In this document: positions 1 to 10,100 of the stretch, in pieces
How positions within the stretch are numbered: the first letter of the stretch is position 1
Layout: every line of letters starts with the position of its first letter
DNA from: Gammaproteobacteria bacterium
GTDB taxonomy: Bacteria; Pseudomonadota; Gammaproteobacteria; SZUA-229
DNA length: 38,481 bases
Direction of reading: 5' to 3'
Assembly (NCBI GenBank): GCA_022712755.1
Contig: JAFLJY010000006.1
Coordinates: 1-38,481 of the forward strand
Translations under genes and position numbers: made by a program
The notes under the pieces: model-generated
Told to the model about the DNA's origin: nothing
Databases searched by the model: none
What the model saw: only the letters and a program-made list of their open reading frames with translations

Positions 1-614
1 TCATCCTGTTTACCGAGAGTTTTGACTATGCGGTCATCCAGACGTGAGAGCTCAAGGTCTGCACGTAATACATCCTGCTGTTTTACACGCCCGGCAGCAT
101 AGTGCGCTTCAGTTATTTTCACCAGGCTTTTAAAAAGTGAACGACTGTTATTGATAATTTTTTCTGCCTGCACTTCATAATACAGGTTGAGATAGACTTC
201 ACGCAGGTCACGGGTAATTTTCAGGTTTTCGTCATCTGCCTGTGCCAGTGAAGCTTTGGACAGCCAGCGCGACTGCTGCTGTTTATATTCCAGGCTATCG
301 CCTTTTGGGAAGGCCTGTTGCACACCCAGGCGAAGTTGCGTGCTCGGTTCCTGCGTTGTACTGAAAGTATCAACCGGCAGGTTAAACATGCCCAGGCGTA
401 ATTGAGGATCCGGTAAAGTATTATCGGCTATCGACTGATCATCGAATGCCCGTGATGATGCCAGGTAGCTTTTTACCATCGGATCATCAGTTAAAGCCAG
501 CTGTTCAGCCTGCTTTAAATTTAATGCCAAAACATTATGGCTAAACAGTAAAACAAGGCCAGCTGCCAGCCACGTTTTAGCATAAGAAAATTTTGATAAA
601 GTTGATTGACTCAT
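1..614 (-). CDS. TolC/CusC-type outer-membrane efflux protein, N-terminal part (truncated by window edge)
   Basis: Reverse-strand frame open from ATG at 614 to window start: MSQSTLSKFSYAKTWLAAGLVLLFSHNVLALNLKQAEQLALTDDPMVKSYLASSRAFDDQ...LREVYLNLYYEVQAEKIINNSRSLFKSLVKITEAHYAAGRVKQQDVLRADLELSRL; signal peptide and TolC-type helical pattern (HYxAGxxxxQDVLRA). Confidence 0.85.
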   Translation of the reverse strand, partial: MSQSTLSKFSYAKTWLAAGLVLLFSHNVLALNLKQAEQLALTDDPMVKSYLASSRAFDDQSIADNTLPDPQLRLGMFNLPVDTFSTTQEPSTQLRLGVQQAFPKGDSLEYKQQQSRWLSKASLAQADDENLKITRDLREVYLNLYYEVQAEKIINNSRSLFKSLVKITEAHYAAGRVKQQDVLRADLELSRLDDRIVKTLGKQD

Positions 615-680
615 GGCCAACCTCCGTAAAAGAATAGAGTGACACCACGTTACTTCGTCTGTAACGGGACGTGTTTATTT

Positions 681-1070
681 TTACGAGAGTGTTAGCGGAG
701 GTCGCGAAGGTGGGGAAAGTGCTCTTATCAGGAGCTTTGAAGAAGACAGGATTAACTTTTCAGTATTAACAAGAACCGGCGAATAAGATGAAACCTGCAT
801 TAGCAGTGAAACCGTCATGCCCATATCACAATTTCCAGCACAACTATCAGCATCACAACAACAGCATTCATGCTGACTTTGTTGAGACTGATTAATGTGA
901 TCAGGAATATGATCTGCTTGAGATACATGCATATGATGTGTCGAAACAGTTGCTGACATATCATCCATATTGCAGTGCGAAACCTGTTCAGCCAAAACAC
1001 TACGCATCGGCGTAAACATCAACAAAATGATGAGCACATAACGTAATACATTGTCGAATTTAATGTTCAC
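681..1070 (-). CDS. Small secreted His/Cys/Met-rich protein, CopL-like putative metal-binding protein
   Basis: 129-aa ORF with signal peptide, MDDMSATVSTHHMHVSQADHIPDHIN and HECCCCDADSCAGNCDMG; lies directly upstream of the TolC-type gene in the same orientation. Confidence 0.6.
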   Translation of the reverse strand: MNIKFDNVLRYVLIILLMFTPMRSVLAEQVSHCNMDDMSATVSTHHMHVSQADHIPDHINQSQQSQHECCCCDADSCAGNCDMGMTVSLLMQVSSYSPVLVNTEKLILSSSKLLIRALSPPSRPPLTLS

Positions 1071-1170
1071 AGAGTAATGAGTTATTTTTCGTTACCAATC
1101 AATGCTTTCAAGAAGTAAAAACTTAGTCCAAAGCAAAAATAAGAAGTTCCTTAAAACTTACAACTGATTA

Positions 1171-2520
<1,350 letters not shown>

Positions 2521-2543
2521 TTAAACTTATAAATAAACGAGAT

Positions 2544-2616
2544 TTTATCCACAGATGAACACTGATAAACGCAGATTTTTAAGAAAATATCTTTATCTGT
2601 GTTCATCTGTGGATAA
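2544..2616. repeat. Inverted repeat of CCACAGATGAACAC family
   Basis: TTATCCACAGATGAACACTGATAAA ... CTTTATCTGTGTTCATCTGTGGATAA. Confidence 0.85.
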
Positions 2617-2654
2617 TTGTTTTGTTATGTATTGTGCATTTGCGATAAATAATT

Positions 2655-3881
2655 TTAGTCTATTACTATCCACTTGCCATCAACAAGGCAAAGGCTTTTA
2701 CTGCAACCCATCGCCTTTGCATCTGTTTTTTGTCCCGGCAATTGCTCAATCACACAATTCCCTTCTGCACGTAACGCAGTAATTATCTTTTGATCTGCAC
2801 CAGTGGACGCAAATATTTTTATCGGCAAATCAAACTGCTTGTTCGATAATTGATTTAATACTTTTAAATCTGTACTAAAACCGACTGCTGCTCTGGCTCG
2901 TCCAAACACTTTGCCAATATCATCATAGCGACCACCGCGGGCAATTGCCTGACCTAACTGTGGCACAAAGGCAGCAAACACCACACCGGTTTTATAGTGA
3001 TAACCGTGCAGTTCAGACAAATCAAAATGCACTTTGGTTGTCGATAACTGATCACCAAATCGTAGCCACATTAATTCGGCTGTTTTTTCCAGATAATCAA
3101 TCGCCTGTTTCACTGAATCATCTGCATCAGCCAGCACTTCCCTGGCTTTTGACAACACGCTTTTATCACCATTAAGTGAATACAGCCCTGACAACATGGC
3201 TTTCACTTTTTCTTCAATATCTAATGAGTCTAATAAGGTATTAATCTCTGTGACGGCTTTACGCTGCAACATATCAAATAGCTGGCTTTCAACTTCTTTT
3301 GATAAACCAGCCTGTTTAGCCAAACCACGGTAGATATCAACATTACCCAAATCCAGATAGATGTCGTTTATTTCCATAGCGGCAAATGTCTGTAACATTA
3401 AGCCGATTATTTCAACTTCAGATTCTACACCGGCGTGACCATACAATTCTGCACCAAGCTGTAGTGGGCTACGGCTATCGCCAATAGATTCAGGACGAGT
3501 GCGTAATACGGTGCCAATGTAACACAGGCGTGTTGGTACATCTCGTTGCGGCTGGTCGACATCAAGCTGGTGGGCATCAATACGCGCAACCTGAGGTGTC
3601 ATGTCAGCGCGTAACCCTAATGTTCTACCAGATAGTTGATCGACCAGTTTGAAGGTTTGCAGATCGAGATCGTGCCCTGTACCAGTAAGCAATGATTCAA
3701 TAAAATCAATGGTCGGCGGTTTTACCAGTTCATAACCCCAGCTGGAATACAAATCGAGCAACAGTCGACGCATGGCTTCAAACCTTGCGGCCTGTTCAGG
3801 CAAAACTTCTTCAATGCCTTCGGGTAAAATCCAGTGTTTTTTTGTTGTCATGTCAGTCTTGTTTTTGTTATCCAGTATCAC
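2655..3881 (-). CDS. hisZ: ATP phosphoribosyltransferase regulatory subunit HisZ
   Basis: HisRS-like: ILPEGIEEVLPEQAARFEAMRRLLLDLYSSWGYELVKPPTIDF, RADMTPQVARIDAH; located next to purA and shorter than HisS. Confidence 0.93.
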   Translation of the reverse strand: MILDNKNKTDMTTKKHWILPEGIEEVLPEQAARFEAMRRLLLDLYSSWGYELVKPPTIDFIESLLTGTGHDLDLQTFKLVDQLSGRTLGLRADMTPQVARIDAHQLDVDQPQRDVPTRLCYIGTVLRTRPESIGDSRSPLQLGAELYGHAGVESEVEIIGLMLQTFAAMEINDIYLDLGNVDIYRGLAKQAGLSKEVESQLFDMLQRKAVTEINTLLDSLDIEEKVKAMLSGLYSLNGDKSVLSKAREVLADADDSVKQAIDYLEKTAELMWLRFGDQLSTTKVHFDLSELHGYHYKTGVVFAAFVPQLGQAIARGGRYDDIGKVFGRARAAVGFSTDLKVLNQLSNKQFDLPIKIFASTGADQKIITALRAEGNCVIEQLPGQKTDAKAMGCSKSLCLVDGKWIVID

Positions 3882-3948
3882 AAAAAACCCGTCTCTTTTA
3901 GATCAGGGATATAAGCACACTTGCAGACCTATGTACTAAAAAAATATT

Positions 3949-4150
3949 TTTCCACAGATGGTCGCTCTTACGCATCCATGCGTCCGCGACATTAGTGCTA
4001 TCCGTGCACGTCAACGCAGATAAACACAGAGTAGTGGCACAAGGATGTGCCGTTTACGAACCAAAGGATGGATAAAAGAATTTATTGTTAACCTCGCCGT
4101 AGGCGAAGGTAAAAAAATATCTGTGTTCATCTGCGTTTATCTGTGGATAT
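3949..4150. repeat. Compound CCACAGATG-family repeat
   Basis: TTTCCACAGATGG ... ATCTGTGTTCATCTGCGTTTATCTGTGGATAT; interior AGTGGCACAAGGATGTGCCGTTTACGAACCAAAGGATGGA resembles 33940-33980. Confidence 0.75.
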
Positions 4151-4161
4151 TATATTTTTGC

Positions 4162-4347
4162 TTATTGAATAAAGTAGAGGATGACTACACCTGCCATCAT
4201 GCTGGCAAAGCCAAAGCCACGCAAAACTTTGTCCGGTAGTTGCGCTGCCTGTGACATTGCATCGCGCCAGCTTTTCGGGCTCAAAAAGGGCAACATGCCT
4301 TCTATCACCAACACCAGCGCCAGTGCAGGTATGATGCTATCCCACAC
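4162..4347 (-). CDS. DUF2065 family small membrane protein (YjeT-like)
   Basis: 61 aa, LALVLVIEGMLPFLSPKSWRDAM...GFASMMAGVVILYF; conserved position between hflC and hisZ/purA. Confidence 0.88.
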   Translation of the reverse strand: MWDSIIPALALVLVIEGMLPFLSPKSWRDAMSQAAQLPDKVLRGFGFASMMAGVVILYFIQ

Positions 4348-4383
4348 AGTAACTACTCATCTCACCCCCAAAATACGTCATTT

Positions 4384-4448
4384 GTAAGGCATGTCCATAT
4401 GCCTTACCCCTTCGGGGCTTACGCGAAAACCTTTTCCAGAAAGGTTTT
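4384..4448. terminator. Three successive short hairpins between hflC and DUF2065
   Basis: GTAAGGCAT...ATGCCTTAC, CCCCTTCGGGG, AAAACCTTTTCCAGAAAGGTTTT. Confidence 0.45.
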
Positions 4449-4491
4449 TCAGCGTTAGAAAATGGACATTTACATGCGTAAACTCACATTT

Positions 4492-4546
4492 ATGTCCACG
4501 GATGGACGGTATTTCGCAAGAAGCCATGGATGGCGGTGCGATTCTG
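4492..4546. repeat. Single inverted copy of the CATCCATGG 52-bp repeat
   Basis: ATGTCCACGGATGGACGGTATTTCGCAAGAAGCCATGGATGGCGGTGCGATT; reverse complement resembles the units at 8539-8638. Confidence 0.8.
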
Positions 4547-4619
4547 CCTTGAACTGACGAATTTTGTGGGCAACCTGAGTAGCTACAGCATAGTGCCAAA
4601 AAATTAGCCCACATTTTGC

Positions 4620-5492
4620 TTAGTTGCTCATCTTGCCCGAGGGGTCTTTAAAGAAGCGGAAGTAATCTGAGTCTGGTTGCAGTAAGATAATATCATCGGC
4701 ACTGGAAAAGTTTTTCTTGTATGCCGTTAAGCTACGAGAAAACTTATAAAACTCCCGATCCCGGTTAAATGCTTCAGCATAAATTTCTGTTGCCTGCGCA
4801 TCACCTTCACCACGTGTTATTTCAGAGTCACGCGAGGCTTCTGCAATTAAAATACTGCTTTGGCGATCGGCATCGGCGCGAACGCGTTCTGCAGCTTCAT
4901 TACCCTTGGAGCGAAAATCCCGTGCTTCACGTTCACGCTCTGCGCGCATACGCGCGAATACAGACTGACTTACCCGATCTGGATAATCTACCTTTTTAAC
5001 ACGCACATCAATCACTTCTATACCCAGGGATTTAGCATGGGTGGATGCCGCCTGTGTCACCACACCCATTATCTGTTCACGATCACCCGAAATCACTTCA
5101 TGAATAGTGCGTTTACCAAACTCGTTACGCAGCGCATTGTTAATATTCTCATATAATAAACGCCCAGCTGTCAGCTCATCCCCTTGCGTGGTTTTGTAAT
5201 ATTGAACCTCATCTTTGATGCGCCATTTAACATATGAGTCTACTATCAGGTCTTTCTTTTCCTGTGTAAGAAAACGTTCAGGTCGCTGATCGATGGTTAA
5301 AATTCGATCATCAAACTTTTTAACGCTGTTTATAAAAGGGATTTTAAAATGCAACCCCGGTTCAAAGCTAGATTTAATAATCTCACCAAACTGAAATTTT
5401 AGTGCTTTCTGACGTTCATCAACCGTAAAAACGGAAAACCATAACAACACAGCAACTAATGGCCCAATAATTTTTAAACTGTTCATTAGCAT
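4620..5492 (-). CDS. hflC: FtsH protease modulator HflC (SPFH/band 7)
   Basis: 290 aa; VDERQKALKFQFGEI, SPFH domain; adjacent to hflK. Confidence 0.96.
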   Translation of the reverse strand: MLMNSLKIIGPLVAVLLWFSVFTVDERQKALKFQFGEIIKSSFEPGLHFKIPFINSVKKFDDRILTIDQRPERFLTQEKKDLIVDSYVKWRIKDEVQYYKTTQGDELTAGRLLYENINNALRNEFGKRTIHEVISGDREQIMGVVTQAASTHAKSLGIEVIDVRVKKVDYPDRVSQSVFARMRAEREREARDFRSKGNEAAERVRADADRQSSILIAEASRDSEITRGEGDAQATEIYAEAFNRDREFYKFSRSLTAYKKNFSSADDIILLQPDSDYFRFFKDPSGKMSN

Positions 5493-6691
5493 TATCGTAC
5501 TCCTCTTGAACGCAAACTATCTAATCTGGATTGCTGCTCGGTTTGCCTTTCACCACGCTGTTGAATGTCTCTTAAGATATCCGCTGCTGTTTTTTGCTGC
5601 TGCGTCGAGCCATCTGTCACTTGTCGTCCCATTAATTTATCCAATGGTAATAGCAGCAGATTATTGCCGCCGTCTACATCAACCATTATTTTAGTGCTGT
5701 TAGTCAATACCGACTCCTTCATGTCGAGATACAGGCGTTGACGAGTAACCTGTGGTGATTTCTGGTACTCTTTTAACAACTGTTTGAAACGCTCACCTTC
5801 ACCTTCTGCCCGGGCAATAACTTCACTTCTATAGGCTTCTGCTTCTTCAAGTATACGTGCAGAGGCACCGCGTGCTTTTGGAATGACTTCATTGCGGTAA
5901 GCTTCAGCTTCATTTTTAAAGCGCACTTCATCCTCACGTGCCCGTGTTACATCATCAAACGCATCTTTTACTGCTTCCGGTGGTTTGGCTTCCTGGATGT
6001 TCACGTCAAAAATGGAGATACCGGCTACATAAGTATTAACAATACCCTGAATAATCTCTTCTACCTGTATCGCGATTTCTGCACGACCCTCGGTAATAAC
6101 ATGATCCATTTTACTGCGGCCAATACTTTGACGTAATGCACTTTCTGTTATCTGCAACAAAGAAATATCTGGACTTCGCACATTAAATAAATACTGTTCT
6201 GCGTCGACAACCTGATATTGAACGGTACCTATAATATCAACAATGTTTTCGTCTTCGGTCAACATGGTTGAATTGATTGGTAAGGTATGCACCCTGGTTA
6301 CGTCTACTTTTTCAACACGCTCAATCGGTATCGGCAAATGCCAGTGCAAACCGGTCTGTACGGTATCTACATGCGCGCCAAACCGCAGTACAATACCTCG
6401 CTCGGCTTCTTCAATTTTGTAAAAGCCAGTCGCCATCCAGAATGCGAGTAATATAGCAACCACCAGGCCGATGCCAAAGCCACTATAGCCACCGCCTGAA
6501 CTGCCACTTTTGCCGCCGCCTTTGCCGCCAAAAATACTGCCAAATTTATCCTGCAGATTTTTAAAAACTTCATCGAGATCAGGTGGCCCCTGATTTCCAC
6601 GATTACCCTTATTGTTGCCCCACGGATCTTTGCTGCCATTACCACCAGGTTCATTCCAGGCCATGTCGTGCTTGTTATTTTGCTTTCGCAT
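5492..6691 (-). CDS. hflK: FtsH protease modulator HflK (SPFH/band 7)
   Basis: 399 aa; MAWNEPGGNGSKDPWG glycine-rich N-terminus, ERGIVLRFGAHVDTVQTGLHWHLPIPIERV. Confidence 0.96.
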   Translation of the reverse strand: MRKQNNKHDMAWNEPGGNGSKDPWGNNKGNRGNQGPPDLDEVFKNLQDKFGSIFGGKGGGKSGSSGGGYSGFGIGLVVAILLAFWMATGFYKIEEAERGIVLRFGAHVDTVQTGLHWHLPIPIERVEKVDVTRVHTLPINSTMLTEDENIVDIIGTVQYQVVDAEQYLFNVRSPDISLLQITESALRQSIGRSKMDHVITEGRAEIAIQVEEIIQGIVNTYVAGISIFDVNIQEAKPPEAVKDAFDDVTRAREDEVRFKNEAEAYRNEVIPKARGASARILEEAEAYRSEVIARAEGEGERFKQLLKEYQKSPQVTRQRLYLDMKESVLTNSTKIMVDVDGGNNLLLLPLDKLMGRQVTDGSTQQQKTAADILRDIQQRGERQTEQQSRLDSLRSRGVR

Positions 6692-6846
6692 ATTAAGTTT
6701 CCAGAATTCGCTTTGTGTGTTGATGAATCGAGGTGTATTTAAGACACCCGAAAACGGGGTATTGTACCTGAATATAAAATCATTAAAAGCTTTTTACCGC
6801 AGAAACGCAGAGACGCGGAGTTTTTTTACTAGTTGCACCTTCGGTT

Positions 6847-6928
6847 CGTAGGTTGGGTTAGCGATAGCGTAACCCAACAAAGCCAGGTGTGCACAAATGT
6901 TGGGTTACGCTATCGCTAACCCAACCTA
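6847..6928. repeat. REP/BIME-like palindrome (GTAGGTTGGGTTA family)
   Basis: GTAGGTTGGGTTAGCGATAGCGTAACCCAAC ... GTTGGGTTACGCTATCGCTAACCCAACCTAC. Confidence 0.9.
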
Positions 6929-6980
6929 CTGCACTTCGCCTCTCTTGCGGTGAATATTTTTTAAAAAACGACCTTATAAC

Positions 6981-8267
6981 TTATAATAGCATTGATTCCA
7001 GCGGGATCTGCTCGCGCGATTCGAACTGGTTTAAATCCCGACGTGATATGCTAATTTGCAAAACAAAATGACCTTGTTCATCAATGGTTTCATTTCGCAC
7101 AGCACCCATTTCAAACAGCTTTGCTCTAATACGCGCATCAGCTGGTGTTAAACACAAGATCCCTTCTATCATCTGCTCCCTAAACAAATCAATAAGCACC
7201 TGTTTTAACAAATCTATGCCTTCACCCGACTCTACTGACAGCCAGATGCGTTTCACCTTGCCATCATCAGCAACATCCACTCGGGGTTTTACACCCGTCA
7301 AATCTACTTTATTCATTATCTGAATACAGGGGACTTCAAGCGCATCTATTTGTTCCAGCACCTTTTCCACTTCATTTATATTGGCATCACGATTTTCATC
7401 TGCAGAATCAATAACGTGCAATAATAATTGTGCCTGCGCTGTCTCCTGTAACGTGGAACGAAAGGCATTGACCAGATCATGCGGCAGATGGCGGATAAAA
7501 CCAACCGTATCAGCTAGTATCACAGTAACATCTTTCGTTAAATCAACTCGCCGTAATGTGGGATCCAGCGTGGCGAATAGTTGGTCGCGCACATAAACAT
7601 CATCTTCTGACAACACGTTAAACAGACTGGACTTTCCAGCATTGGTATAACCCACTAATGATATGGTTGCGATTTCCGCTTTTTGTCGGGATCGTCTGCC
7701 CTGCTCACGTTGTTTTCTGACTTTTTCCAGGCGTTTATTGATCTGTTTGATACGCAATCCAAGCAATCGGCGATCGGTTTCCAGCTGAGTTTCTCCGGGG
7801 CCACGCAAACCAATACCGCCTTTTTGACGCTCCAGATGGGTCCAGCCACGCACCAGTCGGGTGGAAAGATGTTTTAATTGCGCCAGCTCGACCTGTAGTT
7901 TTCCTTCAAATGAACGTGCGCGTTGGGCAAAAATGTCCAGAATTAAACCGGTGCGATCCAATACCCGACACTCGATCAAACGTTCCAGATTGCGCTCCTG
8001 CGAGGCGGCTAGTTGATGGTTAAACAACACCAGATCGGCTTTATGCTGTTTTACCAGCTCCGCAATTTCTTTTGCTTTGCCACTGCCAATAAAATACCGA
8101 GGATCGGCTCGCTTACGGCTAGTGGTGGTGATGGTCATTATTTGCGCGCCCGATGACAGCACCAGCTCTTTGAATTCGGATAGATTTTCACGATGCGCTT
8201 CATCGCGTATATCCATGTGAACTAAAATAGCACGATTGCCACCTTCAACGCGTTCAATGTCTAGCAT
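6981..8267 (-). CDS. hflX: GTPase HflX
   Basis: 428 aa; GPGETQLETDRR, LVGYTNAGKSSLFN, DTVGFIRHLPHDLVNAFRSTLQE. Confidence 0.97.
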   Translation of the reverse strand: MLDIERVEGGNRAILVHMDIRDEAHRENLSEFKELVLSSGAQIMTITTTSRKRADPRYFIGSGKAKEIAELVKQHKADLVLFNHQLAASQERNLERLIECRVLDRTGLILDIFAQRARSFEGKLQVELAQLKHLSTRLVRGWTHLERQKGGIGLRGPGETQLETDRRLLGLRIKQINKRLEKVRKQREQGRRSRQKAEIATISLVGYTNAGKSSLFNVLSEDDVYVRDQLFATLDPTLRRVDLTKDVTVILADTVGFIRHLPHDLVNAFRSTLQETAQAQLLLHVIDSADENRDANINEVEKVLEQIDALEVPCIQIMNKVDLTGVKPRVDVADDGKVKRIWLSVESGEGIDLLKQVLIDLFREQMIEGILCLTPADARIRAKLFEMGAVRNETIDEQGHFVLQISISRRDLNQFESREQIPLESMLL

Positions 8268-8318
8268 TTAATTTTTTTTATAATCATGTATTTTCATGCC
8301 TCGGCATTTAACTCAGTT

Positions 8319-8401
8319 CGTAGGTTGGGGTGAGGCACGAACCCCAACAAAACGGTACGGCTACTAATAATGTTGGGGTTCGTGCCTCGCCCCAACCTAC
8401 G
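8319..8401. repeat. REP/BIME-like palindrome (GTAGGTTGGGGTGAGGCACGAACCCCAAC variant)
   Basis: CGTAGGTTGGGGTGAGGCACGAACCCCAAC ... GTTGGGGTTCGTGCCTCGCCCCAACCTACG. Confidence 0.9.
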
Positions 8402-8538
8402 TACTCAACAAAAAAATGGCCGCCGATGGCGACCATTTGTTCTTGTTCCTTTTGTTATCATCTGTGCGTTATCATCTGTGTTATGGTTTGCGTGATTCGG
8501 TAATTGCTCCTCGGTAATTGCTCCTGCATTACCCTACT

Positions 8539-8676
8539 ACCGTCCATCCATGGACATAATCGCACCGCCATCCATGGCTCTTTGCGAAATACCGTCCATC
8601 CATGGACATAATCGCACCGCCATCCATGGCTCTTTGCGCCATAATGCAAACATGGCCGTCCATCCATGGACATATA
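8539..8676. repeat. Tandem CATCCATGG repeat, period about 52 bp, 2 full copies plus a partial
   Basis: ACCGTCCATCCATGGACATAATCGCACCGCCATCCATGGCTCTTTGCG twice (CGTCCATCC at 8541 and 8593), partial from 8657. Confidence 0.9.
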
Positions 8677-8694
8677 TACTCACATCACCAGTAA

Positions 8695-8943
8695 CTATCC
8701 ATTACCATCAGTCTCAGCTTCTTCTTCAACATTCCATTTAACCTGCCGTGATGGAACGACAGTAGATATAGCATGTTTATAAACCATCTGCGTTACAGTG
8801 TTTTTTAGCAGTACCGCAAACTGGTCGAATGATTCGATTTGCCCCTGTAGTTTAATGCCGTTTACCAGAAAAATAGAAACCGGTACTCGCTCCCTTCTCA
8901 GTGCATTTAAATAAGGATCTTGTAAGTGATGTCCTTTTGACAT
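8695..8943 (-). CDS. hfq: RNA chaperone Hfq
   Basis: [66 protein letters not shown]; internal ATG at 8943 is the likely start (the 123-aa ORF to 9066 is over-extended). Confidence 0.97.
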   Translation of the reverse strand: MSKGHHLQDPYLNALRRERVPVSIFLVNGIKLQGQIESFDQFAVLLKNTVTQMVYKHAISTVVPSRQVKWNVEEEAETDGNG

Positions 8944-8956
8944 GTGATTCCCCAAT

Positions 8957-8983
8957 ATTATTGTTATTGTTATTGTATTGTTA
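8957..8983 (-). promoter_or_regulatory. (ARN)n-type Hfq distal-face-like motif in hfq 5' leader
   Basis: Minus strand AACAATAC AAT AAC AAT AAC AAT AAT, followed by ATTGGGGAATCAC-ATG(hfq). Confidence 0.5.
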
Positions 8984-9081
8984 TCTGAGGTTAAGACCTG
9001 AGTGCTTGCTAATCGTTCCAGACTCACAGCAATCACCCGATATGACGTAACAAAGTCTAGCATCAATGACGCGCCATTTCT

Positions 9082-10056
9082 CTATGATAGTAAAAATTTG
9101 AAATTTTTCAGAATTTTTGGCATATTTAATGCAAATGGGTCAATAAAATTGCACTCCGCCTCTTTTCGCAACCAGGTCATCTGACGTTTTGCCAGTTGCG
9201 CAGTGGCAATAATGGCTTTATCTCGCATCTCATCAAAGCCGTACTCCCCAACCAGATATGACCAGACCTGTCTATAACCGACTGCGCGAATTGACGGCAT
9301 ATCTGCATGCAGATCAGCGCGTTTAAACAAACCTTCAACTTCTTCAATAAAACCCTGTTGTAGCATAAGGTCAAAACGCTGCGTTATTCGCTTACGCAGT
9401 TCGACACGATCGGGAGGCATTAAGGCTATTTTAATACGCCGGTATGGAAAAGAATTTTTTTGCTGATTGTTTTTTTGTTCCTGCCAAAAATCCGTTAGCG
9501 TTTTACCTGTCGCATCATAAAGTTCCAGCGCCCTTTTTATCCTTTGCGGATCATTGGGGTGGATACGTTCAGCCGACACCGGATCAACACTTTTCAGGCG
9601 CTCATGCAGTGCAGAAATCCCTTTGGTTTTCGCTTCTGTTTCGATTGCCTGCTTTACCGCATCATCAACTTCCGGCATGTTCGCCAAACCTTTTTGCAAG
9701 GCATTAAAATACAGCATAGTGCCACCAACCAGTATCGGCGTGCGTTGATTGAGCGCACTTTGTTGCATTAAATTTAAAGCGTCTTCACGAAACTGCCCTG
9801 CCGAATAGACTTCTGCAGGATCAATAATGTCGATTAGATGATGAGGACATTGTTTTAAGGTTTGTTTATCGGGTTTTGCTGTGCCGACATCCATACCTCG
9901 GTAAACCAGCGCTGAATCAACACTGATTAAGTTACATTCCAGCTCGTTATATATGGAGAGTGCCAGATCCGTTTTACCGGTGGCAGTTGGACCCATAATA
10001 AATATGGCAATGGGTGAATCTGGGAGCGCACCTTGCTGGATAATTAGATCGTTCAT
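9082..10056 (-). CDS. miaA: tRNA dimethylallyltransferase
   Basis: 324 aa; FIMGPTATGKTDLAL, DSALVYRGMDVGTAKP. Confidence 0.97.
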   Translation of the reverse strand: MNDLIIQQGALPDSPIAIFIMGPTATGKTDLALSIYNELECNLISVDSALVYRGMDVGTAKPDKQTLKQCPHHLIDIIDPAEVYSAGQFREDALNLMQQSALNQRTPILVGGTMLYFNALQKGLANMPEVDDAVKQAIETEAKTKGISALHERLKSVDPVSAERIHPNDPQRIKRALELYDATGKTLTDFWQEQKNNQQKNSFPYRRIKIALMPPDRVELRKRITQRFDLMLQQGFIEEVEGLFKRADLHADMPSIRAVGYRQVWSYLVGEYGFDEMRDKAIIATAQLAKRQMTWLRKEAECNFIDPFALNMPKILKNFKFLLS

Positions 10057-10100
10057 GATAAAGAGGGGTTTAAGTTAGAAACTTACAACTTAAAACTCAA

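Noticed and set aside
4378-4614. 78-aa minus ORF between hflC and DUF2065
   Set aside because: Composed of the CATCCATGG repeat and terminator-like hairpins; no independent coding evidence.
8458-8673. 71-aa minus ORF with repeated HGWRCDYVHGW-type peptide
   Set aside because: The peptide repeat is a by-product of the 52-bp DNA repeat; palindromic DNA explains it better.
8539-8676. Possible CRISPR array
   Set aside because: The whole 52-bp unit is repeated with no unique spacers, and there are only about 2.5 units; no cas genes nearby.
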